Program-made: the position numbers and the translations under genes
Assembly (NCBI GenBank): GCA_900551185.1
Contig: URVF01000089.1
Coordinates: 1-6,471, forward strand
Length of the DNA: 6,471 bases
Direction: 5' to 3'
DNA from: an uncultured Collinsella sp.
GTDB taxonomy: Bacteria; Actinomycetota; Coriobacteriia; Coriobacteriales; Coriobacteriaceae
The notes under the pieces: generated by a model
Told to the model about the DNA's origin: nothing
Databases searched by the model: none
Seen by the model: only the letters and a program-made list of their open reading frames with translations
In this document: piece by piece, positions 5,568 through 6,471 of the stretch
Layout: every line of letters starts with the position of its first letter
How positions within the stretch are numbered: the first letter of the stretch is position 1

Positions 5568-6424
5568 ATGATTCTCAACGGACCGGGAATTAGCTACACC
5601 GAGCCCGATATCGGTTCGGAGTTCGTGCCGCCGCTGCCGGAGCATCCGCGCGAGGCAATCGTCAAACTGTGCGAGCACTGCACCAACCGTCTGCTGCATC
5701 GCGACGAGCTGCTGGGCTACGAGTACTGGTCGTTTGCCGAGGCCGCAACCGACGAGCAGGCCGAAGTGCTCTGCAAGATGAAGATGCGTCGTCCCTATAC
5801 GCTGACCGAGATGGTCAAGCTCACCAGGATGCCCGAGGCCGATATCGAGAAGATGCTCGACGACATGAGCTACACGGGTCTGCTCGAGTACAACTGGGAA
5901 AACCCCGAGCGCGCCAAGCAATGGGTGTTGCCCATGCTGGTGCCGGGTTCTGCCGAGTTCCTCAACATGCGCGTGAGCCAGCTCGAGGAACACCCGGTCT
6001 ACGCCAAGTTTTTTGAGCAGGCATCCAAAGGCCCGCTGTCTAAGGCCACGCCGATGGTGCCGCCCGGTGGTGCCGGCATCGGCATGCATGTCATTCCGGT
6101 CGAGAAGGCCATCGATGCCGCGAGCACGTCGGTGCCGATCGAGCATATCGAGCATTGGCTCGACAAATACGATGGCAAATATGCCGCTAGCACCTGCAGC
6201 TGCCGCGCGAGCCGTCGCGTGATGGGAGAGGGTTGCGCCGACGACCCGGCCGATTGGTGCATCGCCGTGGGCGATATGGCCGACTACGTGGTCGAGACCG
6301 ACCGTGGCCATTACGTGACGCGCGACGAGGTCTACGACATCCTGCGCCAGGCCGAGGACAACGGCTTTGTGCACCAGATCACCAACATCGACGGCGAGAA
6401 CAAGATCTTCGCTATCTGCAACTG
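5568..6424 (+). CDS. Fe-S oxidoreductase, N-terminal 285 residues (3' truncated)
   Basis: The frame runs into the adapter at 6425, so only the first 285 codons are genomic. Seen in it: CEHC (35-38), a winged-helix-like segment (about 66-110, RRPYTLTEMVKLTRMPEADI), a conserved PPGGAGIGMHVIPVEKAI (165-182), a cysteine cluster C210-x-C212-x10-C223-x7-C231 (CSCR, GEGCADDP, WCIAVGDMADY), and the beginning of an ICNC motif at 283 on. This cysteine pattern is typical of Fe-S binding N-terminal regions in large anaerobe proteins that, as I recall, continue with a 4Fe-4S ferredoxin segment and an FAD/NAD(P)-binding oxidoreductase domain. Those parts are missing here. ATG 5568 is preferred because AAGGGA precedes it by five bases; the in-frame ATG 5469 lies inside the operator. 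Electron donor, acceptor and substrate are unknown. Confidence 0.85.
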
Positions 6425-6471
6425 CTGTCTCTTATACACATCTCCGAGCCCACGAGACTAGGCATGATCTC
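6425..6471 (+). other. Nextera i7-side sequencing adapter (artefact)
   Basis: This is not genomic DNA. Bases 6425-6443 are the Tn5 mosaic end in reverse orientation (CTGTCTCTTATACACATCT), 6444-6458 the Nextera read-2 adapter, 6459-6466 (TAGGCATG) match index N706, and 6467-6471 begin the P7 flow-cell sequence. Translation through it adds the false C-terminus LLYTSPSPRD, a well-known database contaminant. Confidence 0.98.

Noticed and set aside
5472..6374. A 300-codon open frame on the - strand opposite the Fe-S oxidoreductase.
   Set aside because: The sense strand encodes conserved cysteine motifs with a good ribosome binding site; the antisense product is His/Arg/Ala-rich and has no recognisable domain.
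43..6424. CRISPR array, tRNA, rRNA, insertion sequence or integrase.
   Set aside because: No regularly spaced repeats, no cloverleaf or conserved rRNA motifs, and no transposase or recombinase coding sequence were seen in the genomic part.

Overview
The window appears to be a complete short metagenomic or draft-assembly contig, because both ends are untrimmed Illumina Nextera adapter. Bases 1-42 are the i5-side adapter with an index matching S517, and 6425-6471 are the i7-side adapter with an index matching N706. Genomic DNA therefore runs only from 43 to about 6424. Codon usage is GC-rich, and the gene content (a DUF4143-type ATPase, a tryptophan-rich membrane protein resembling DUF5692, and a cysteine-rich iron-sulfur oxidoreductase N-terminus) fits a gut actinobacterium of the class Coriobacteriia, perhaps Collinsella. 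That assignment is recalled from family knowledge and was not tested by a search.

Layout: 43-162 is the last 39 codons of an unrecognised + strand gene. Bases 163-483 are a 321-base gap holding a near-perfect 26-bp-arm palindrome (187-253), a second hairpin with an A-tract (288-336), and an AT-rich promoter embedded in a 25-bp-arm dyad (416-475). Bases 484-1836 (+) encode a 450-residue AAA-type ATPase with a C-terminal DUF4143/PD-(D/E)XK-like region. It is visibly less GC-rich than its neighbours and is probably accessory. Converging on it, 1910-3412 (-) encodes a 500-residue single-pass membrane protein with a very acidic cytoplasmic half and a secreted half.

The right half looks like one regulated module. 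On the - strand a TetR-family repressor (4716-5378) is followed after 66 bases by a roughly nine-helix membrane protein (3645-4652), which ends at a strong intrinsic terminator (3540-3574). Divergent from the repressor, on the + strand, is the N-terminal 285 residues of an Fe-S oxidoreductase (5568-6424), cut off by the contig end. The shared upstream region carries two 15-bp palindromes of the form TTGACR-N3-YGTCAA. They are placed so that the pair is itself symmetric (a dyad of dyads, 5434-5479), and a degenerate third copy lies nearer the repressor gene. The simplest reading is that the TetR protein controls itself, the membrane protein and the oxidoreductase. The membrane protein could then be a transporter or membrane partner for the substrate of the oxidoreductase, but the substrate cannot be read from the sequence.
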